Assembly (NCBI GenBank): GCA_905221385.1
Contig: CAJNCV010000004.1
Coordinates: forward strand, 81,121-145,120
DNA: 64,000 bases
Reading direction: 5' to 3'
Origin: a bacterium
GTDB taxonomy: Bacteria; Bacillota; Bacilli; Lactobacillales; Streptococcaceae
Position numbers and translations under genes: made by a program. Positions 35,229 to 45,237 of this stretch are shown in pieces. The notes under the pieces were generated by a model. The model searched no databases. It had not been told where the DNA came from and worked only from the letters and a program-made list of their open reading frames with translations. How positions within the stretch are numbered: the first letter of the stretch is position 1; the number at the start of each line of letters is the position of its first letter.

Positions 35229-35304
35229 GAGAAGTTGATTAAAAATCTTCGAAATTATAAAAACGCATAAAATTGTACTGGTCCCCAAAAGTTAGACAAT
35301 TAAT

Positions 35305-36144
35305 TTATCCAAAGGATTTAGTTCTGTATTGCACAGGACTGAGTCCTTTTAGTTTGGCTTTGATTCGTTTGTTGTTGTAATAATCAATATAGTTTACAAT
35401 AGCTTGTTCCAATTGATTAAGTGATTTAAATGTCTTCACGTATCCATAAAACATCTCCGATTTCAAAATGCCAAAGAAGGACTCCATCATGCCGTTGTCT
35501 GGACTGTTGCCCTTGCGTGACATGGATGCTTGAATTCCCTTACTTTCTAGGAACCGATGATAAGAATCGTGTTGGTATTGCCAACCCTGATCACTATGTA
35601 GAATAGTGTTCTCATAGTATTCTTCTGTGAAGGCCTGCTCTAACATCATTTTCATTTGTTCCAAGTTCGGTGTGGTAGAAAGATTATAGGCAATAATTTC
35701 ACTATTAAAGCCATCTAAAACTGGTGATAAATAGAGCTTTTGACTGCTTGCTGGAATGGTAAATTCTGTCACATCTGTATAGCACTTTTCCATTGGCCTC
35801 GATGCTTCAAACTGGCGTTGAATGAGATTGTCTGCTTTCTTGCCAATCTCTCCTTGGTAAGAAGAATACTTCCGTTTCCGACGAATTCGAGCCGTTAAAC
35901 CAAGGATTTTCATCAAGCGTTGAACTTTCTTATGATTGACCGCATAACCATGATTCCTTAATTCTAAATGGATTCGACGATAGCCATAGTTGCCTTTATG
36001 GTCATTATAAATGGCCTGAATTTCGGTTTTAAGTTCTTTATCTTTATCAATCCCATCCAGTTGCTTCAACTGATAATAGTAAGTTGAGCGAGCTAAACGT
36101 GCTATTTCAAGAAGTAAATCTAGTCGAAATCCTCCTGAAACCAT
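35305..36144 (-). CDS. IS3-family transposase OrfB (DDE catalytic subunit)
   Basis: This 279-aa protein has an N-terminal HTH_21-like region ([34 protein letters not shown]) and an rve integrase core: D in CYTDVTEF, D in [11 protein letters not shown] and E in [14 protein letters not shown]. It ends [24 protein letters not shown], as usual for IS3. Its frame is -1 relative to OrfA, which it overlaps by 25 bp. Expression by frameshift fusion or by the internal ATG are both possible. Confidence 0.92.
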   Translation of the reverse strand: MVSGGFRLDLLLEIARLARSTYYYQLKQLDGIDKDKELKTEIQAIYNDHKGNYGYRRIHLELRNHGYAVNHKKVQRLMKILGLTARIRRKRKYSSYQGEIGKKADNLIQRQFEASRPMEKCYTDVTEFTIPASSQKLYLSPVLDGFNSEIIAYNLSTTPNLEQMKMMLEQAFTEEYYENTILHSDQGWQYQHDSYHRFLESKGIQASMSRKGNSPDNGMMESFFGILKSEMFYGYVKTFKSLNQLEQAIVNYIDYYNNKRIKAKLKGLSPVQYRTKSFG

Positions 36145-36656
36145 TTCTCTAACTGTCTCTGCCTTTCTCGCTCTAAGGCCTCGTCCCTTTCCTCTAACTC
36201 TTTTAACTTTTTTAGATAGGCCACCTCAGTCCGTAAGCGTTCATTCTCCTCTTGGAGTCGCTCTAGTTCTGTCATTTCTTCCCAATTTTTCTTCCGTTTT
36301 CGTCCCATTTTAGCTGGTCTCCCTCTTGTTTTCTCAACAATAGTATACCCGTTTTTCTTGTATTGTGCTAGCCAGTTAAGAAGTATCGTACGACTTGGGA
36401 GACCGTATTCAAGAGAAACTCTATCTTTAGTCCAGCCTTCATGTAAGACTTTATGAATCATTTCTTGTTTTAAATCAGGAGAATAGTAACGATTTTTTCC
36501 TTTTTTGACGAACTCTATTCCGTAACGATCAATCAATTTAATCATGTACCTAATATTAGAATTGTTTATCCCAAATTTATTTGAAAGCTTCTCTAAGCTA
36601 TACCCTTGTTTTCTAAGTTCATAGATTTGAACTTTATCATCATAAGTTAATTTCAT
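36120..36656 (-). CDS. IS3-family transposase OrfA (helix-turn-helix)
   Basis: This roughly 178-aa DNA-binding subunit starts at [19 protein letters not shown]; a longer frame would run into the terminal inverted repeat. It has two HTH segments ([37 protein letters not shown]) and a C-terminal leucine-zipper-like coiled coil ([25 protein letters not shown]) that should mediate multimerisation with the OrfAB transposase. Confidence 0.88.
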   Translation of the reverse strand: MKLTYDDKVQIYELRKQGYSLEKLSNKFGINNSNIRYMIKLIDRYGIEFVKKGKNRYYSPDLKQEMIHKVLHEGWTKDRVSLEYGLPSRTILLNWLAQYKKNGYTIVEKTRGRPAKMGRKRKKNWEEMTELERLQEENERLRTEVAYLKKLKELEERDEALERERQRQLEKWFQEDFD

Positions 36657-36809
36657 AATAAAAACACCCCAAAAGTTAGATTTTTTCTGTCCAACTTTTG
36701 GGGTGCAGTTCAAATTATGCGTTTTATCATGGAAAATTTTATATAAGATATGAAATAAGGTTGCTTGTTCTTTTTTAAAAGAAAGGATGGTTGGATACTT
36801 TCATCTCCA

Positions 36810-37307
36810 TCACTTTTTGCTATTGACTTCTTCTGAAGTTTTTTCGAGATTAATCATCTTATCAAGGTAAAATTGTTTGGTTTTGAGAGTCTTGTTGATA
36901 GCAATTGCAGAAGCGATTAAGAGAACAAAGGTTAGCCAGATCCAAGCGGTGAATTCGACTGGAAAACTAGAACCAGCTAAAAAGAGATAGATGGCCAGAG
37001 CTAAGACGAAAATATAAATCACTTGCCAGAGGCCATAGGATTTAACCTCTTTATAGTATTTGTCCTTGTCTTCTTCCAAGGTCACTGCTGTGGAACCTTT
37101 TTCAGAGTTTTCATCCAGTAGTAGATAGTCAGTTGTTACTTGGAAAATCTTGCTTAATTCAATGATTTTTTCGATTTCTGGAAGGACTTGTCCAGACTCC
37201 CATTTTGAGATGCTTTGCCGAGAAACATTGATTTGTTCTGCTAGCTTTTCCTGGGACCAACCTTTTTCCTTTCGGAGCTCAAATAGTTTTTCTGCGAATT
37301 TCATCAT
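36810..37307 (-). CDS. XRE-family regulator with C-terminal membrane helices
   Basis: This 165-aa protein has an N-terminal Cro/C1-type HTH (about 5-60: [30 protein letters not shown]), a linker, and two hydrophobic helices (about 95-135). Such membrane-tethered XRE proteins are common in streptococci and their targets are usually unknown. GGAGG precedes the ATG. It is transcribed toward the IS and away from ruvA. The 150-bp divergent region contains TATACT upstream of ruvA. Confidence 0.85.
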   Translation of the reverse strand: MMKFAEKLFELRKEKGWSQEKLAEQINVSRQSISKWESGQVLPEIEKIIELSKIFQVTTDYLLLDENSEKGSTAVTLEEDKDKYYKEVKSYGLWQVIYIFVLALAIYLFLAGSSFPVEFTAWIWLTFVLLIASAIAINKTLKTKQFYLDKMINLEKTSEEVNSKK

Positions 37308-37461
37308 TCTATCCTCCTTTTCTACCTCTATCCTAACAATTTTTACTTATAATGAGAATACAATCTCCTGTACTATTTGTCAACCAGAGGTTGCACCTTT
37401 TGTTGCAGTCTGTCTTGGGGAAATATGGTATACTAGATAGGCAAAATAATGGAGAAAAACT

Positions 37462-38055
37462 ATGTACGAATATCTAAAAGGAATCATTACCAAAATCACT
37501 GCTAAATATATTGTCCTAGAGGCGAATGGTATCGGTTATATCTTGCATGTAGCCAATCCCTATGCCTACTCAGGTCAGGTCAATCAAGAAACTCAGATCT
37601 ATGTGCATCAAGTTGTTCGTGAGGACGCACATCTGCTCTATGGTTTTCGCTCAGAAGATGAGAAAAAGCTCTTTCTCAGTCTGATTTCGGTATCTGGGAT
37701 TGGACCTGTGTCAGCTCTTGCTATTATCGCAGCCGATGACAATGCTGGCTTGGTTCAAGCGATCGAGACTAAGAACATCACCTACTTGACCAAGTTCCCT
37801 AAAATTGGCAAGAAAACAGCCCAGCAGATGGTGCTAGACTTGGAAGGTAAGGTGGTTGTGGCTTGCGATGACCTTCCTGCTAAGGTCGCAGTGCAAACCA
37901 GCGCTGAGAACCAAGAACTGGAAGAAGCTATGGAAGCCATGTTGGCATTGGGCTACAAGGCAACTGAACTCAAGAAGATCAAGAAATTCTTTGAAGGAAC
38001 GACAGATACAGCTGAGAACTATATCAAGTCGGCCCTTAAGATGTTGGTGAAATAG
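37462..38055 (+). CDS. ruvA: Holliday junction branch migration protein RuvA
   Basis: This 197-aa protein has the OB-fold start [26 protein letters not shown], two helix-hairpin-helix motifs ([34 protein letters not shown]) and a C-terminal UBA-like RuvB-binding domain. The RuvA tetramer holds Holliday junctions for the RuvB motor. Ribosome site GGAG is 9 bp before the ATG. It lies 9 bp upstream of tag, with which it forms a repair operon. Confidence 0.95.
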   Translation: MYEYLKGIITKITAKYIVLEANGIGYILHVANPYAYSGQVNQETQIYVHQVVREDAHLLYGFRSEDEKKLFLSLISVSGIGPVSALAIIAADDNAGLVQAIETKNITYLTKFPKIGKKTAQQMVLDLEGKVVVACDDLPAKVAVQTSAENQELEEAMEAMLALGYKATELKKIKKFFEGTTDTAENYIKSALKMLVK

Positions 38056-38064
38056 GAGAATAGT

Positions 38065-38628
38065 ATGACTAAACGTTGTTCTTGGGTCAAGATGACCAAT
38101 CCTCTCTATATCGCCTACCACGATCAGGAGTGGGGCAAGCCCCTTCATGACGACCGCGCCCTTTTTGAACTGCTCTGTATGGAGACTTATCAGGCTGGTC
38201 TGTCTTGGGAAACGGTACTAAACAAACGCCAAGCTTTCCGAGAAGTATTTCACAACTACCAAGCCCAACGTGTTGCAGAGATGACAGATGGGGAGTTGGA
38301 AGCTTTGTTAGATAATCCAGCCATCATCCGAAATAGAGCCAAAATTTTTGCGACGCGTGCCAACGCTCAAGCATTTTTACAAATCCAGAAAACCTACGGT
38401 TCCTTTGATGCCTACCTCTGGTCTTTTGTCGATGGACAAACCATCATCAATGATGTTCCTGACTATCACCTAGCACCTGCTAAAACAGCCTTGTCTGAAA
38501 AGTTATCTCAAGATCTCAAAAAACAAGGTTTCAAGTTTACAGGCCCAGTTGCAGTTTTGGCTTTTTTACAGGCGGCAGGTCTAGTTGACGACCACGAGAA
38601 TGATTGTGAGTGGAAAAGCGGAAGTTAG
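38065..38628 (+). CDS. tag: DNA-3-methyladenine glycosylase I
   Basis: This 187-aa base-excision repair enzyme removes 3-methyladenine. Family features are the N-terminal CSWVKMTNPLYIAYHDQEWG, FELLCMETYQAGLSWETVLNKR, and the zinc-snap ligands (N-terminal Cys, His17-type position, C-terminal HENDCEW). AGGAG precedes the ATG, and the gene is coupled to ruvA. Confidence 0.94.
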   Translation: MTKRCSWVKMTNPLYIAYHDQEWGKPLHDDRALFELLCMETYQAGLSWETVLNKRQAFREVFHNYQAQRVAEMTDGELEALLDNPAIIRNRAKIFATRANAQAFLQIQKTYGSFDAYLWSFVDGQTIINDVPDYHLAPAKTALSEKLSQDLKKQGFKFTGPVAVLAFLQAAGLVDDHENDCEWKSGS

Positions 38629-38662
38629 TGAGTGCAGACGTCTAATTATCTGAGAATATAGA

Positions 38663-38692
38663 AAAAAGCTGAGAAAATTATCTCAGCTTTTT
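38663..38692. terminator. Bidirectional terminator between tag and the PQ-loop gene
   Basis: AAAAAAGCTGAGA / TCTCAGCTTTTT form a 12-bp stem flanked by A and T runs between convergent genes. Confidence 0.88.
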
Positions 38693-38711
38693 GATTATAT
38701 GCTAGTAACTT

Positions 38712-38975
38712 TTATAGTGCAGTAAGAAATGTCAGTCCACCTAAGACAACGCCAGCTGAGTTTGGAATAATTAGTATCCAATCCTTCTTAGGCTCTTTTG
38801 TCCATCCGTAAATAACCCAAATTAAACAAGATACTGCTGCGGATAAAGGCTGGAATGGTTGAGCTTTGTTGCCTTGTAAATTGGCAAAAATTTGTGGGAT
38901 GTAGGCGATAAATACAACAATCCCGATAAAGGCTCCAATTGAACCGACAATTTGATTTATTTTTTGTTTAGTCAT
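38712..38975 (-). CDS. SemiSWEET-like PQ-loop membrane protein
   Basis: This 87-aa protein with three membrane helices has a PQ-loop (FIAYIPQIFANL) and a conserved SAAVSCLIWVIYGW second helix, as in bacterial SemiSWEET sugar transporters, which work as dimers. The ATG at 38975 has GGAGG 6 bp upstream; the longer frame lacks a ribosome site. The transported sugar is unknown. Confidence 0.85.
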   Translation of the reverse strand: MTKQKINQIVGSIGAFIGIVVFIAYIPQIFANLQGNKAQPFQPLSAAVSCLIWVIYGWTKEPKKDWILIIPNSAGVVLGGLTFLTAL

Positions 38976-39080
38976 ATACACCTCCTTTAAAAAGATATCA
39001 TAGAAATAAGCAAAATGCAATAAATTCAGACACAAATTGTAACGAAAATCAATACCAAAGCACAAAAATGGAGAAATTGT

Positions 39081-40115
39081 TTATTTTTTGTTATAGTCAA
39101 AGCGAATGACTTGCTTCTGTGTATCCACATAAGCGTGAACGCCAAAGGGCACAATGGCTCTTGGAGTTGCGTGACCGACATTCAGATTATAGACAATCGG
39201 GATATTGTTATCAATGATATCCAATAGTGCTTCCTTATAGTCGTCATAGAAGGTTTCATCCATTGGCTTTCCGACCAAGAGTCCACTGATAACCCCAAAT
39301 ATCCCCGTGTCCTTTAAAGTCCGCAACATTTTTTTGAAATCATCAGGTTCAGGCTTTTCTTCGCTTGTTTCTAGCAAGAGAATCTTTCCTTCCCAGTCAC
39401 ATAAGTCAGGGAAGAGTCGGTACTCTTGGCAGAGGTCCGTGCTGTCTGCGTATCGAGAATTGTCAAAGATATCATAGAGGGACTCAAGGCAACCACCGAG
39501 AATTTCTCCCTCAAACTGAGCATTTCCTTGCAACAAATCAAAGCCTGTATTTACATGACTGATACGAGCTGTTCCCAGAGCCTTGGGACTAAAATCAGTC
39601 CGTTCCTCATACCAAAGGTCGCTAGGGCGGATTTCTGAGATTTTTCCAGTCTCAATCAATTCTTTAAAGTAGTGAAGGTTATAGGGCAACATCTCCTTGT
39701 CCAATTCACAAATGTCTGCTAGAAAGGATTGCCCATAAAAAGTCTTGATTCCTAGTTTGTGCAACATAAGGTGGTTCATGGTTGTATCCGAGAAACCAAG
39801 AAAAATCTTTGGTTTGATAACTTTTTGGAGTTGGTCATTTTCAAAAAGGTAGGGTAGCAAACGATAGGTATCGTCCCCACCAATGGCGCATAGGATCATG
39901 TCAATGCTATCGTCTGAAAAGGCCTGCATCAAATCCTCTGCACGCGCCTCAGGATGATCCTTGATAAAGTCCAAGCCCTTTAGCGAATGGGGCAAAAAGA
40001 CAGGATTGAGTCCCAAATCCTTGAGGCGTTGGATACCCAATTCCACTTCGTGTTTGACAAAATCCTCTCCGATAATGCCACTAGATAAACTAACAATACC
40101 AATTGTAGAAATCAT
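39081..40115 (-). CDS. S66-family peptidase (LD-carboxypeptidase / MccF-like)
   Basis: This 344-aa cytoplasmic serine peptidase has the nucleophile serine expected in CAIGGDDTYRLLPYL (nucleophile-elbow region; the usual GGxS is GGDD..), FLGFSDTTMNHLML, GGCLESL, and catalytic His/Glu near the C-terminus (LNVGHATPRAIVPFG). S66 enzymes cleave LD-bonds of muropeptides or inactivate microcin C-like nucleotide peptides; which applies here is undecided. The first motif differs from textbook GGYS, so activity should be viewed with caution. GGAGG precedes the start. Confidence 0.8.
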   Translation of the reverse strand: MISTIGIVSLSSGIIGEDFVKHEVELGIQRLKDLGLNPVFLPHSLKGLDFIKDHPEARAEDLMQAFSDDSIDMILCAIGGDDTYRLLPYLFENDQLQKVIKPKIFLGFSDTTMNHLMLHKLGIKTFYGQSFLADICELDKEMLPYNLHYFKELIETGKISEIRPSDLWYEERTDFSPKALGTARISHVNTGFDLLQGNAQFEGEILGGCLESLYDIFDNSRYADSTDLCQEYRLFPDLCDWEGKILLLETSEEKPEPDDFKKMLRTLKDTGIFGVISGLLVGKPMDETFYDDYKEALLDIIDNNIPIVYNLNVGHATPRAIVPFGVHAYVDTQKQVIRFDYNKK

Positions 40116-40216
40116 ATCTCGACCTCCTAGAAATAGATTGAGCCTATTTTATCAAAAAAGATAGGAGAAAGCTATGGCGAATGTCAGAAGAATGCTTTTA
40201 AATCAAGAAAGTAGTA

Positions 40217-40246
40217 AAAAGCAACCGCCTGAGCAGTTGCTTTTCG
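40217..40246 (-). terminator. Terminator after the TfoX-N gene
   Basis: AAAAGCAAC and GTTGCTTTT form the stem. On the minus strand it ends in TTTTTAC, 26 bp after the TfoX-N stop. Confidence 0.7.
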
Positions 40247-40271
40247 TTTTTCTAATCTCACTAGATATGCG

Positions 40272-40619
40272 TTACTTGGTCAACTCTTGATTATAGGAGA
40301 GGGCTAAATCAATCCAGTAAGGAAGTTCTTTTTGACCTTCTATATCTAGGTCTATATAGCCATGATAAGGTCGACCTCTCATCAATGTAGTATGAGCTCC
40401 TATTCGGGGTAGAACTTGCTTTTCCATTTCTTTGCCAATTCTCACCATAACCAGTTCGTCCTTTCTGGAACTGACTGTAAGGACCATTTTCCCACGAATC
40501 ATAAAGGCCAGGCCACCAAACAGTTTCTTTTCTTCTAACTCTTCTTCGAAAATTTGGGGAGGAAGTTTGAGTGCTAGAATTTTTCGAATCTGCTGAGCTA
40601 AAGATTGACTATATGCCAT
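40272..40619 (-). CDS. TfoX N-terminal domain protein
   Basis: This 115-aa single-domain protein has the TfoX_N pattern EKKLFGGLAFMIRGKMVLTVS and the later RGRPYHGYIDL..YWIDLALSYNQEL. In proteobacteria TfoX promotes competence, but the stand-alone domain in streptococci has no defined role. It lies 15 bp downstream of the DUF1129 gene in an apparent corA-DUF1129-TfoX operon. Confidence 0.82.
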   Translation of the reverse strand: MAYSQSLAQQIRKILALKLPPQIFEEELEEKKLFGGLAFMIRGKMVLTVSSRKDELVMVRIGKEMEKQVLPRIGAHTTLMRGRPYHGYIDLDIEGQKELPYWIDLALSYNQELTK

Positions 40620-40634
40620 AGCTTTTCACTTTTC

Positions 40635-41312
40635 TTAATAACGTGATGGGCCCGCGCTTGCACTTCGGATGTTGAAACGTTTCTTGAGATAGAAGCGAAG
40701 TGCTAATACGGCTGCTCCGAGAACAGCCAGCGGCAGCGGAGCAAGAATTGGGTTGAGAGTCGCTGGTAGGAAGCTAGTTCCAAAGAAAACGGCTAACCAA
40801 AGGACCATAGAAGCTAGGATAACGAGCACAGATTTCCAGAAAGGAGGTCGCTGGCTACGATCTGTGTCTGGTCCATAGTACTGGTAGACAAAGTAGTACA
40901 TCAAGTAGAAGGCAAGTCCTCCTACAAGTCCAACCAACAAGAGGGTAATCAAGCCGTAGCCAATGGCCTGATTAGCTGAAAAGGCTGTCGTAATGGCACT
41001 AATCATTGCAAACAAACCAGTGATAAAAAGGGCTGAGTCCATAATCATGAGTTTTGGATTATCATTTTCCTTAGGGTGCTCTTTTTCGTACTGTTCTTTG
41101 ACGGTAAAACTGTGAGCCCAGTGGGTTGGAGCGCCATAGAGGGAACGAGCGGTCGTACCTTTAGCTTGTTCCTCAAGGATTTGGGGAATAACTTCCTCAA
41201 ATATAGTCTTGATTTCAGCGTCTGTTTTGCCATCTTTGAGAAATTGTTGGGTAGCGATGTGGATAAACTCTTGGTTTTTCTTGGTTAGTTTTTGTAAATC
41301 AATCTGAGACAT
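40635..41312 (-). CDS. DUF1129 family membrane protein
   Basis: This 225-aa protein has a cytoplasmic helical N-terminal third (KLTKKNQEFIHIATQQFLKDGKTD), then four to five membrane helices and a basic tail. It belongs to the DUF1129 family found beside corA in streptococci; its function is unknown. The ATG at 41312, with AGAGGA upstream, is chosen over one 21 bp earlier that overlaps corA. The start is 11 bp after the corA stop. Confidence 0.82.
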   Translation of the reverse strand: MSQIDLQKLTKKNQEFIHIATQQFLKDGKTDAEIKTIFEEVIPQILEEQAKGTTARSLYGAPTHWAHSFTVKEQYEKEHPKENDNPKLMIMDSALFITGLFAMISAITTAFSANQAIGYGLITLLLVGLVGGLAFYLMYYFVYQYYGPDTDRSQRPPFWKSVLVILASMVLWLAVFFGTSFLPATLNPILAPLPLAVLGAAVLALRFYLKKRFNIRSASAGPSRY

Positions 41313-41323
41313 AGGGATTCCTC

Positions 41324-42268
41324 TTAGAACCATTTTTTATGGATGAGATAGAGAGTGAGCGAAACACTCATGGCAAAGGCGATAAAGACGATTAACCAGA
41401 AGGCGTGAGGCTCGCCGTTTAGAGGGATTTCATTATCTTTAAAGTTCATCCCGTAGGCTGAGAAGATCATGGTCGGGATAGACATGACAATGGTCACGAG
41501 TGCCAAGGTTTTCATGATGTTGTTCTGGTTGTTGGAAATGATAGAGGCAAAGGTCTCTGTCATAGAGTGAAGGACGTTTCCATAGATATCTGCCATCTCG
41601 ATGGCCTGTTGGGTTTCAATCAGAGTGTCTTCGAGTAGGTCTTCGTCTTCTAGGTATTTCTTGATATTGCTAGTTGCGCTAGTCAATTTCTTGATCACGC
41701 GCTCGTTTGTTTTTAGTGAGGCCTTGAAATAGACGATGGTCTTTTCCAATTCCATGAGTTCAATCAATTCTTCATTTCGAGTGGATTTATGCAGTTGACT
41801 TTCGATTTGTTCGCTCTTGCGATCAATGGAACGAAGGGCAGTTAGATAAAGTTCGGCATTGCGATAAAGGAGTTGAAAGATAAAGCGTGATCGCATGAAG
41901 GTATAGAAATTACGCAACCTACGATTGATAAAGACATCGAGAACTGGGAGAGGTTCCAAGCAGGTAGTGATAATGGTCTCCTCGGTGATGATAATCCCCA
42001 GCGGAATCGTTACGTAGTAGGTGCGGTTGTTTCTCTCCTCTGTGATGGGGACGTCCACGATGATCAAAGTGTACTCATCTTCGATGGTAATACGGGACAT
42101 TTCTTCCGCATCAAGTGGTGCTCGGAGGTCGGTGATGTCGATATCGAAGGCGTTGGCGATTTCCAATGATTCATTTTGTGTAGGATTGACGAGGTTGATC
42201 CAAGTACCCGGTTCAAGCGTGTCGATCTCTTTAAATTCAGTTGTTGTTGAGAGAAAAACTTGTTTCAT
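41324..42268 (-). CDS. corA: CorA-family magnesium/divalent cation channel
   Basis: This 314-aa protein has a long soluble N-terminal domain with coiled-coil helices (about 130-240), then two C-terminal membrane helices. The first ends in the selectivity motif YGMN (in IFSAYGMNFKDNEIP), and the loop before the second is short and acidic. It ends with the basic IHKKWF. CorA forms a pentameric Mg2+ channel. GGGAT precedes the ATG. It is divergent from uvrA. Confidence 0.92.
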   Translation of the reverse strand: MKQVFLSTTTEFKEIDTLEPGTWINLVNPTQNESLEIANAFDIDITDLRAPLDAEEMSRITIEDEYTLIIVDVPITEERNNRTYYVTIPLGIIITEETIITTCLEPLPVLDVFINRRLRNFYTFMRSRFIFQLLYRNAELYLTALRSIDRKSEQIESQLHKSTRNEELIELMELEKTIVYFKASLKTNERVIKKLTSATSNIKKYLEDEDLLEDTLIETQQAIEMADIYGNVLHSMTETFASIISNNQNNIMKTLALVTIVMSIPTMIFSAYGMNFKDNEIPLNGEPHAFWLIVFIAFAMSVSLTLYLIHKKWF

Positions 42269-42405
42269 ATCCCCTATCCTTTCCTACTATTTCAGTGATT
42301 CATTTTTTGCACCGTACTATTATACTATAAAAACAGCTTTTTGGGTAATAGAATTTCACATTTTTTGGTATAATGGAAAGCAATAATGGACTAGAAAGAA
42401 CAAAG

Positions 42406-45237
42406 ATGCAAGATAAAATTGTGATTCATGGGGCGCGTGCCCATAATTTAAAAAATATTGATGTGGAGATTCCTCGAGACAAGCTGGTTGTTGTGACCGG
42501 TTTGTCAGGATCTGGGAAATCCAGTTTGGCCTTTGATACCCTCTATGCTGAGGGCCAACGTCGCTATGTAGAGAGTCTATCAGCCTATGCTCGCCAGTTT
42601 TTGGGCAATATGGAAAAACCAGATGTGGATGCCATTGATGGCCTCAGCCCAGCTATTTCCATCGACCAGAAAACCACCAGCAAAAACCCTCGTTCGACCG
42701 TGGGAACGACGACTGAAATCAATGATTATCTGCGTCTCCTCTACGCACGTGTGGGGACGCCTTACTGTATTAACGGGCATGGGGCTATCAAGGCTTCTTC
42801 TGTAGAACAAATCGTGGATAAGGTCTTGGAATTGCCAGAACGCCAACGTCTGCAAATTTTAGCTCCGGTCATTCGTAAGAAAAAAGGGCAACATAAGAGT
42901 GTCATTGAAAAGGTTCAGAAAGACGGCTATGTCCGCGTCCGAGTAGATGGGGAGGTCTATGATGTGACCGAAGTTCCAGAGCTGTCTAAGAGCAAGCAAC
43001 ACAATATCGATGTTGTGGTCGACCGTATTGTTATCAAGGAGGGTATCCGTAGCCGTCTCTTTGATTCCATTGAGGCTGCCCTTCGTATCGCAGAAGGCTA
43101 TGTGATTATCGACACTATGGATGATTCTGAGTTGTTGTTTTCTGAGCATTATGCCTGTCCAGTTTGTGGCTTTACTGTTCCAGAGTTAGAGCCACGTCTC
43201 TTCTCCTTCAATGCTCCTTTTGGTTCTTGTAGTGAGTGTGATGGTTTGGGTATTAAGCTAGAAGTGGATACTGATTTGGTAGTGCCAGATGCCAGCAAAA
43301 CCTTACGTGAGGGAGCCTTGGCTCCTTGGAATCCTATCTCATCTAACTACTATCCAAATATGCTGGAACAAGCCATGACAGCCTTTGGAGTGGATATGGA
43401 TAAGCCTTTTGAAGACTTGTCAGAAGAAGATAAGAACTTGATTCTTTACGGCTCGGATGGCAAGGAATTCCATTTCCACTATGAAAATGAATTTGGCGGT
43501 GTGCGCGACATTGACATTCCTTTTGAGGGGATTGTCAATAATATCAAGCGTCGTTACCATGAAACCAATAGTGACTACACGCGCACCCAGATGCGCCTCT
43601 ACATGAATGAGCTAACCTGTGGAACCTGCCACGGCTATCGTCTCAATGACCAGGCCTTGTCTGTTCGTGTAGGTGGCGAGCAAGGGCCACATATCGGAGA
43701 AATTTCAGACCTATCTATCGCAGACCATTTGGAGTTGGTGAGTCAGCTGACCTTGTCTGAAAATGAAGCCATCATCGCCCGTCCCATTCTCAAGGAAATT
43801 AAGGATCGCTTGACCTTCCTCAATAACGTAGGCCTCAACTATTTGACTCTGTCACGTTCGGCAGGAACCCTTTCAGGTGGGGAGAGTCAGCGAATTCGCT
43901 TGGCGACCCAGATTGGGTCTAACCTATCAGGTGTCCTCTATATCCTGGATGAGCCGTCGATTGGTCTTCACCAGAGGGATAATGACCGCCTGATTGCCAG
44001 TCTGAAAAAGATGCGTGACTTGGGCAATACTCTCATCGTGGTAGAACACGACGAAGATACCATGCGCGAGGCGGATTATCTGATTGATGTTGGTCCGGGT
44101 GCTGGTGTTTTTGGTGGGGAGATTGTCGCCGCAGGTACGCCTAATCAAGTGGCTCGCAACAGTAAGTCCATCACAGGTCAGTACTTGTCAGGGAAACGTG
44201 CTATTCCAGTTCCAGAAGAGCGCCGTACCGGAAATGGTCGTTTTATCGAAGTGACGGGTGCGCGTGAGAACAACTTGCAAAATATTACCGCTCGCTTCCC
44301 ATTAGGAAAATTCATCGCAGTGACGGGTGTGTCAGGTTCAGGGAAATCGACCTTAATCAACAGCATCCTCAAAAAAGCCATTGCCCAGAAGCTCAATCGC
44401 AATTCAGACAAGCCTGGTAAGTTTAAGACGATTACAGGGATTGAGCATGTAGACCGCTTGATTGACATTGACCAGAGCCCTATCGGACGGACGCCGAGGT
44501 CCAACCCAGCTACCTATACGGGAGTTTTTGACGATATACGTGACCTCTTTGCCCAGACAAATGAAGCTAAGATACGAGGCTACAAGAAGGGCCGTTTCAG
44601 TTTCAACGTCAAGGGAGGCCGTTGTGAAGCCTGCTCAGGTGACGGGATTATCAAGATCGAGATGCACTTCTTGCCAGATGTTTACGTGGCTTGTGAAGTC
44701 TGCCACGGGACTCGCTACAACAGTGAAACCCTAGAAGTCCACTATAAGGAAAAGAATATCTCGCAGGTCTTGGACATGACCGTCAACGATGCGGTGGAAT
44801 TCTTCCAACACATTCCTAAGATTCAACGCAAACTTCAGACCATCAAGGATGTGGGACTGGGCTATGTAACGCTAGGTCAACCAGCTACCACCCTTTCTGG
44901 AGGAGAAGCTCAGCGTATGAAGTTGGCTAGTGAACTCCACAAACGCTCAACAGGAAAATCCTTCTATATTCTGGATGAGCCAACGACAGGGCTTCATACT
45001 GAGGATATCGCTCGCTTGCTTAAAGTTTTGGCTCGCTTTGTCGACGATGGAAATACAGTCCTCGTCATCGAGCACAATCTAGATGTCATCAAGACGGCAG
45101 ACCATATCATCGATTTGGGACCTGAGGGCGGTGTCGGTGGTGGAACCATCATCGCAACAGGAACCCCAGAAGAAGTAGCGGGCAACGAAGCCAGCTACAC
45201 AGGACACTATTTGAAAGGAAAGTTACATCATGAATAA
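42406..45237 (+). CDS. uvrA: Excinuclease ABC subunit A
   Basis: This 943-aa nucleotide-excision repair damage sensor has two ABC modules: Walker [10 protein letters not shown] near the start and GVSGSGKST near residue 640, and signatures LSGGESQR and LSGGEAQR. It also has two zinc modules (CPVCGF..CSECDG and [14 protein letters not shown]). The ATG at 42373 lies within the TATAAT promoter element, so the ATG at 42406 is used, which gives the usual length. Its end overlaps the peptidase gene by 8 bp. Confidence 0.96.
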   Translation: MQDKIVIHGARAHNLKNIDVEIPRDKLVVVTGLSGSGKSSLAFDTLYAEGQRRYVESLSAYARQFLGNMEKPDVDAIDGLSPAISIDQKTTSKNPRSTVGTTTEINDYLRLLYARVGTPYCINGHGAIKASSVEQIVDKVLELPERQRLQILAPVIRKKKGQHKSVIEKVQKDGYVRVRVDGEVYDVTEVPELSKSKQHNIDVVVDRIVIKEGIRSRLFDSIEAALRIAEGYVIIDTMDDSELLFSEHYACPVCGFTVPELEPRLFSFNAPFGSCSECDGLGIKLEVDTDLVVPDASKTLREGALAPWNPISSNYYPNMLEQAMTAFGVDMDKPFEDLSEEDKNLILYGSDGKEFHFHYENEFGGVRDIDIPFEGIVNNIKRRYHETNSDYTRTQMRLYMNELTCGTCHGYRLNDQALSVRVGGEQGPHIGEISDLSIADHLELVSQLTLSENEAIIARPILKEIKDRLTFLNNVGLNYLTLSRSAGTLSGGESQRIRLATQIGSNLSGVLYILDEPSIGLHQRDNDRLIASLKKMRDLGNTLIVVEHDEDTMREADYLIDVGPGAGVFGGEIVAAGTPNQVARNSKSITGQYLSGKRAIPVPEERRTGNGRFIEVTGARENNLQNITARFPLGKFIAVTGVSGSGKSTLINSILKKAIAQKLNRNSDKPGKFKTITGIEHVDRLIDIDQSPIGRTPRSNPATYTGVFDDIRDLFAQTNEAKIRGYKKGRFSFNVKGGRCEACSGDGIIKIEMHFLPDVYVACEVCHGTRYNSETLEVHYKEKNISQVLDMTVNDAVEFFQHIPKIQRKLQTIKDVGLGYVTLGQPATTLSGGEAQRMKLASELHKRSTGKSFYILDEPTTGLHTEDIARLLKVLARFVDDGNTVLVIEHNLDVIKTADHIIDLGPEGGVGGGTIIATGTPEEVAGNEASYTGHYLKGKLHHE

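Larger units (their letters stand above)
35274..36712 (-). mobile_element. IS3-family insertion sequence (IS150-like group)
   Basis: The element is about 1,439 bp. Imperfect terminal inverted repeats run inward: TGTACTGGTCCCCAAAAGTT at the left and TGAACTGCACCCCAAAAGTT at the right. It is flanked by a 3-bp direct repeat AAT (35271-35273 and 36713-36715). It carries two overlapping genes in the -1 relationship typical of IS3. Both genes appear intact, so the element may be active. I do not assign an IS name. Confidence 0.92.
35261..36725. terminator. Palindromic terminator of the capD-like gene, split by the IS
   Basis: The left flank ends AAAACGCATAA AAT and the right flank begins AAT TATGCGTTTT. 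Removing the IS and one AAT copy restores AAAACGCATAA-AA-TTATGCGTTTT, an 11-bp perfect stem with a 2-nt centre. Read on the plus strand, the 3' arm ends in TTTTAT, fitting a rho-independent terminator. Confidence 0.7.
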
